The notes under the pieces: generated by a model | The model's input: the letters and a program-made list of their open reading frames with translations, nothing else | Databases searched by the model: none | Told to the model about the DNA's origin: nothing | Assembly (NCBI RefSeq): GCF_035938995.1 | Contig: NZ_DASZGI010000100.1 | Coordinates: 53,688 to 117,687, forward strand | Reading direction: 5' to 3' | Source of the DNA: DASZGI01 sp035938995 | GTDB taxonomy: Bacteria > Actinomycetota > Actinomycetes > Streptomycetales > Catenulisporaceae | Length of the DNA: 64,000 nt | Shown: positions 60,168 through 64,000 of the stretch, piece by piece | Layout: each line of letters opens with the position of its first letter | Position numbering within the stretch: the stretch's first letter is position 1 | Program-made: the position numbers and the translations under genes

Positions 60168-60344
60168 CTGGACTCCTGCACGCGAACGCTTTACCGAGAT
60201 CGAACAGTGAAACGCCAGCCTAGGTGGCAAGCTTCCCGCCGTCGCCCTACACCTTGGAGCCAGATTCCGGACAGCACCCCTCAAGCTGACAAGCACCGGA
60301 ACGCCCGAGCGTCGCTCGCGGTGCCTTACGACTGGGCGTCAGCT

Positions 60345-62396
60345 TTAGGCGCGGAGGTTGACCAGGACCGGCGGCGTCCTTATCCCGTCAGGCGTGGCCA
60401 AAGACACCAACGCACGGCCGGTCGGCACGTCGTTGATGATCTCCGAGGGCGACCAGACCGGGCGCTCGACCGCGCGGGTGGCGATGGAGCGCTGGTATTC
60501 GACCGTGCTGCTCCCGGTGATCGCGGTGATGACCGACTTCTCCTTCTTCCCCCCCGGCGTCGCGCTGTGGCCGGTGCCGGTCGAGGTCGAGGAACCCGTG
60601 GTCACCGTGGTCTCCGCCTGCCACTGGGTGCCCCAGTATTCCGCGAAGTAGCGCGCGTCCTGCGGTTCGACCCCGGCGAACACGGCCTTGCAGCCGGTGC
60701 CGGTGAACACCGCGGAGCGCAGGTGCTCGGGAAACTGGCCCATCGACTGGGTCAGCAGCACGATCCCGGCGTTCGCGGCGCGCGCCCGCTGGAGCCCCTG
60801 CACCACGTATTCGTCCACGAACCGTCCGGCCTCGTCCACCAGCAGGCCCTTGAACACCGTGCGGTCGGCGTCCGGGGCGGCGACGACCTGCACGAACTGG
60901 GCGATGGCCAGCCGGGCGAGGATCCGCGCGGCCTGCGGAGAACTGCCTTCGGGCAGGGCGATGCGCACCCGGGTCGGCTTGTTGATCTCGCGCATGGAGA
61001 AGCGGCGCGGGCGGCCGTCGAACAGGTCCACCAGCGCGGGCCGGTCCAGCAGTCGCAACCGCTCGTTGAGCAGAGTGACCGGACTGTCCCGCAGCACCGC
61101 GTCGATCAGTTCGCGCAGTGTCGGGTACCGGTTCTCGCGCTCGTAGAAGGTCGAGATGACTGAGTAGAGGGCGTTGCGCGCTGCGGAGTCGGCCGCGGGG
61201 TCGCGGTGCGCGGTCTCGGGCGGCAGCACGGCCCCGGCCAACCGGTCGGCGGCCTCATCGGGCGTCGACGCACCGCCGAACAGGTCGAATCCCCAGCTCT
61301 GGACGCGATCCGCGGCCGCGCCGACCGGCCGGGTCGCATCGATGTCGATGTCGAAGAAGCCCGGCAGCACTTCGGGCCCGAAGGTCGACCCGGTCGGATC
61401 GATCACCACCACCGAGGCCAGGCCGACCAGCGTCTGCAACCCGAGCATCTCGATGATCGGGCGGGCGAACGAGCGGGTCTTGCCCGAGCCCGGCGGCCCC
61501 ACCACCAGCATCGAGGTGCGCAGGACCTCGGTGTCGAGAGCGAACCAGCGGCGCTGGTGCGTCGCCGGGTTGCGCGGGGTGTCCACGGCGACGCCGAGCC
61601 GGGCCTGACCGGTGATCAGGTCGTGCTGCACCAGCCGCGGCACAGGCAGGTCACGCTGGTGAGACCCGTGGACGAACGCCGCGCCGCCGAGCTCCTCGAT
61701 CTGCTCGGCGACCGGCCGCAACGGCTCGACACCGCCCTGGGCGCGCGCGGCGCGCGCCGACTGCTGCACCACTCGGGCGACGCGCACATAGTCCACGTCG
61801 GTCAGCTCGCCGCTGGCCAGCTCCTCGTCGAGGCGGCTCGCCGCCCGGTCGTAGCCCGCCGCGCGCAGGTCGGCCCACAGATCGGGGCGCACCGGCGGCG
61901 GCGCGGGAGCGGGCTTGGCCTCGGGCTTGTACCGCTCCCACAGGTGGCGCAGCGCGATGTGCCACTTGCCGTAGCTGCCGCAGATCAGGACCAGGATGGC
62001 CAGGTAAATCAGCTGCTCGAACCCGCCCGACAACCCGATGGACGACAGCGCGAGCCCCGCCGGGAGCAGCAGCGCGAGGTAGAGCACCGGAAGCGCGATC
62101 ATGGCGTTGCGCACTCGCCGCCACAGGGAGGGGTCCAGGGGGCCGAGGCGGCCGCCGAGGTCGTCCGTTTCGGAGCGCCCGTAGGCGAAGACGCCCGGAA
62201 GGTCCATCAAGCGCGGTCCGTGCACCCATCCGAGCAGGTCGGGGCGGGTTTTCTCGGTCCAGGCTGAGCCGTTCCAGTAGCGCAGCCTGGCCGACCCGCT
62301 CGGACACGGGTACCAGCCCTCGCGCATGCCGCTGCGCTGGGCCGGAACCGTGGGCGGAGGTACCGGCTGGACCGGTGGTCCGTCTTGCACCGCCAC
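60345..62396 (-). CDS. VirD4/TraG-like ATPase with N-terminal DUF2510 domain
   Basis: A 683-residue protein with a DUF2510 domain at about 25-55 (GWYPCPSGSARLRYWNGSAWTEKTRP), two membrane segments (about 95-120 and 125-150) and a TraG/VirD4-type P-loop ATPase (GPPGSGKTRSFARPI, IDPTGS, LLVDEAGRF, TQSMGQFP). Such ATPases couple substrates to conjugation-type channels, but no relaxase or mating-pair genes are nearby. A similar gene occurs beside gabT in Streptomyces, so it may be a core protein with another role. The GTG at 62396 has AAGGGGAG upstream; the frame is open to 62477. Confidence 0.83.
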   Translation of the reverse strand: MAVQDGPPVQPVPPPTVPAQRSGMREGWYPCPSGSARLRYWNGSAWTEKTRPDLLGWVHGPRLMDLPGVFAYGRSETDDLGGRLGPLDPSLWRRVRNAMIALPVLYLALLLPAGLALSSIGLSGGFEQLIYLAILVLICGSYGKWHIALRHLWERYKPEAKPAPAPPPVRPDLWADLRAAGYDRAASRLDEELASGELTDVDYVRVARVVQQSARAARAQGGVEPLRPVAEQIEELGGAAFVHGSHQRDLPVPRLVQHDLITGQARLGVAVDTPRNPATHQRRWFALDTEVLRTSMLVVGPPGSGKTRSFARPIIEMLGLQTLVGLASVVVIDPTGSTFGPEVLPGFFDIDIDATRPVGAAADRVQSWGFDLFGGASTPDEAADRLAGAVLPPETAHRDPAADSAARNALYSVISTFYERENRYPTLRELIDAVLRDSPVTLLNERLRLLDRPALVDLFDGRPRRFSMREINKPTRVRIALPEGSSPQAARILARLAIAQFVQVVAAPDADRTVFKGLLVDEAGRFVDEYVVQGLQRARAANAGIVLLTQSMGQFPEHLRSAVFTGTGCKAVFAGVEPQDARYFAEYWGTQWQAETTVTTGSSTSTGTGHSATPGGKKEKSVITAITGSSTVEYQRSIATRAVERPVWSPSEIINDVPTGRALVSLATPDGIRTPPVLVNLRA

Positions 62397-62690
62397 TGCG
62401 CGACTCCCCTTTCGCCGGGTGAGCGGAACTCCGGTCGACGACCCGCCGATCCCGGGTTCGATCGTAGCGAGCCGCACGCCGGTTTCAGGCTCGTCCGGCT
62501 GGGCGACCCGCGGCGCGCGACACTGATACTCCTACCCGCTCCGACACTCTGACAGGCGTTCGGCGGAAATGCCCGACGCGCTGGCAGGTGCCGCGTGCGC
62601 GACCGTTGGTTAGGGTCGAGGACGACTGTCTAGTGGCCGCCGAATCAACGATGCTCGAAACACCCCCGCACCCGAAGGAGCACCCGGGAG
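62397..62690. other. 294-bp divergent intergenic region
   Basis: The region lies between the TraG-like ATPase gene and gabT and must contain the gabT promoter. The clearest signal is AAGGAG at about 62675-62680 for gabT. No dyad or small ORF could be supported. Confidence 0.4.
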
Positions 62691-64000
62691 ATGACCATCC
62701 CCACCCGCCACGCCGGAGGCCCCTCGCTGCCGCAGGAGCGCCGGCTCGTGACCGAGATCCCCGGGCCAAAGTCACGCGAGCTATTCGCGCGCCGCAACGA
62801 AACGGTCGCCGCAGGGGTCTCGACCACGCTCCCGGTCTTCATCACCCACGGCGGCGGCGGCGTGATCGTCGACGTCGACGGCAACAGCCTGATCGACTTC
62901 GGCTCCGGCATCGCGGTGACCGGCGTGGGCAACAGCGCGGAGGCGGTGGTCAACCGGGCGGTCGAGCAGCTGCACCGGTTCACCCACACCTGCTTCATGG
63001 TCACGCCGTACGAGGGATACGTAGCGGTCTGCGAAGCACTGGCCGAGCTCACGCCGGGGAGCCACGCGAAGAAGTCGGCGCTGTTCAACTCGGGCGCCGA
63101 GGCGGTGGAGAACGCCGTCAAGATCGCCCGCTCGTACACCAAGCGGCAGGCGGTCGTCGTGTTCGACCACGCGTATCACGGCCGGACCAACCTGACGATG
63201 GCGCTGACCGCCAAGAACATGCCGTACAAGAACGGCTTCGGCCCATTCGCCCCGGAGGTCTACCGGGTTCCCATGGCATACCCGTACCGCTGGCCGACCG
63301 GCCCCGAGCACTGCGCGGAAGAAGCCGCGGCCCAAGCCATCTCGATGATCGACAAGCAGGTCGGGGCGCAGAACGTGGCCGCGGTGCTGATCGAGCCGAT
63401 CCAGGGCGAGGGTGGGTTCGTCGAGCCGCCGGACGGCTTCCTGCCGCGCATCGCCGAGTACTGCCGCGCGAGCGGGATCGTCTTCATCGCCGACGAGATC
63501 CAGACCGGCTTCTGCCGCACCGGCGACTGGTTCGCGTGCGATCACGAGGGCATCGTTCCGGACCTGATCACCACCGCGAAGGGCCTGGCCGGCGGGCTGC
63601 CGCTGGCCGGAGTTACGGGGCGGTCCGAGATCATGGACGCGGCGCATCCGGGCGGCCTCGGCGGGACCTACGGCGGCAACCCGGTGGCCTGCGCCGCCGC
63701 GCTCGGCGCCATCGACACCATGCGCGCCGAGGACCTGGCCGGCCGCGCCCGCAAGATCGGCGAGGTCATGACCGGTCGCCTGGCGGCGCTGGCCAAGCGC
63801 CACCCGCAGATCGGAGAGGTGCGCGGGCGCGGCGCGATGATCGCGGTGGAACTGGTCGAACCGGGTACCAAGAACCCAGCTCCGGCCATCGCCTCGAAGG
63901 TCGCCGCAGCCTGCCACACCGCCGGACTCGTGGTACTGACCTGCGGAACCTACGGCAACGTGCTGCGATTCTTGCCCCCGCTGGTGATCGGCGACGACCT
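62691..64000 (+). CDS. gabT: 4-aminobutyrate aminotransferase (partial, runs off the window)
   Basis: A class III PLP-dependent aminotransferase that converts GABA and 2-oxoglutarate to succinate semialdehyde and glutamate. The first 436 residues are present and the 3' end lies beyond 64000. Family motifs: FNSGAEAVENAVK, the PLP region DHAYHGRTNLT, the aspartate in IADEIQTGFCRTG and the PLP lysine in TTAKGLAGGLPL. AAGGAG is about 10 bases before the ATG. Its substrate is assigned by similarity; it could use other omega-amino acids. Confidence 0.92.
   Translation, partial: MTIPTRHAGGPSLPQERRLVTEIPGPKSRELFARRNETVAAGVSTTLPVFITHGGGGVIVDVDGNSLIDFGSGIAVTGVGNSAEAVVNRAVEQLHRFTHTCFMVTPYEGYVAVCEALAELTPGSHAKKSALFNSGAEAVENAVKIARSYTKRQAVVVFDHAYHGRTNLTMALTAKNMPYKNGFGPFAPEVYRVPMAYPYRWPTGPEHCAEEAAAQAISMIDKQVGAQNVAAVLIEPIQGEGGFVEPPDGFLPRIAEYCRASGIVFIADEIQTGFCRTGDWFACDHEGIVPDLITTAKGLAGGLPLAGVTGRSEIMDAAHPGGLGGTYGGNPVACAAALGAIDTMRAEDLAGRARKIGEVMTGRLAALAKRHPQIGEVRGRGAMIAVELVEPGTKNPAPAIASKVAAACHTAGLVVLTCGTYGNVLRFLPPLVIGDD

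Overview
The window is about 64 kb of very GC-rich DNA with strong G/C bias at third codon positions, many GTG/TTG starts and AGGAGG-type ribosome binding sites. It carries actinobacterial signatures: a conservon (cvnABCD), ThyX, a type VII (ESX) secretion core, RNase J, and IspG/Dxr beside a site-2 protease. The gene order from the GABA aminotransferase to RNase J matches, in reverse, the Streptomyces order as I remember it. I infer a Streptomyces-like actinomycete such as a Catenulisporales-type genus; the species cannot be read from the sequence.

Layout. 0.1-10 kb: a multidomain SpoIIE-type phosphatase, a GlcP-like sugar permease, and the conservon cvnABCD (sensor kinase, roadblock protein, DUF742 protein, small GTPase). 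10-15.3 kb: a solute-binding lipoprotein, thyX, dapA and rnj. 15.36-16.92 kb: the clearest accessory element, an excisionase-type HTH antitoxin plus a frameshifted PIN-type toxin enclosed by two long, nearly identical inverted repeats. 17-22.6 kb: a small membrane protein, dapB, an M16 peptidase, pnp and rpsO, all on the minus strand.

22.7-36.6 kb: a type VII secretion core (eccD, eccC, mycP, eccB, eccE) with an unknown 277-residue protein and an EspI-like proline-rich ParA-type ATPase. No WXG100 (Esx) substrate gene is visible. 36.7-41.3 kb: an M20 peptidase, two membrane proteins and ribF. 41.3-48.8 kb: the translation cluster rimP-nusA-ylxR-infB-DUF503-rbfA-truB on the minus strand. 49.2-57.9 kb: proS, an unknown helical protein, an O6-alkylguanine repair protein, a DUF4081/GNAT protein, ispG, an M50 site-2 protease and dxr; ispG and dxr are two steps of the MEP isoprenoid pathway. 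58-64 kb: a DUF4190 membrane protein, an aldehyde dehydrogenase, a VirD4/TraG-like ATPase with a DUF2510 domain, and a GABA-aminotransferase-like gene cut by the window end.

No rRNA, tRNA, CRISPR array or transposase gene was seen. Most of the window is conserved core genome. The accessory candidates are the inverted-repeat toxin-antitoxin cassette, the Esx-less secretion locus with its palindromic divergent promoter regions, and a short ORF with a strong ribosome binding site between cvnA and the lipoprotein gene.
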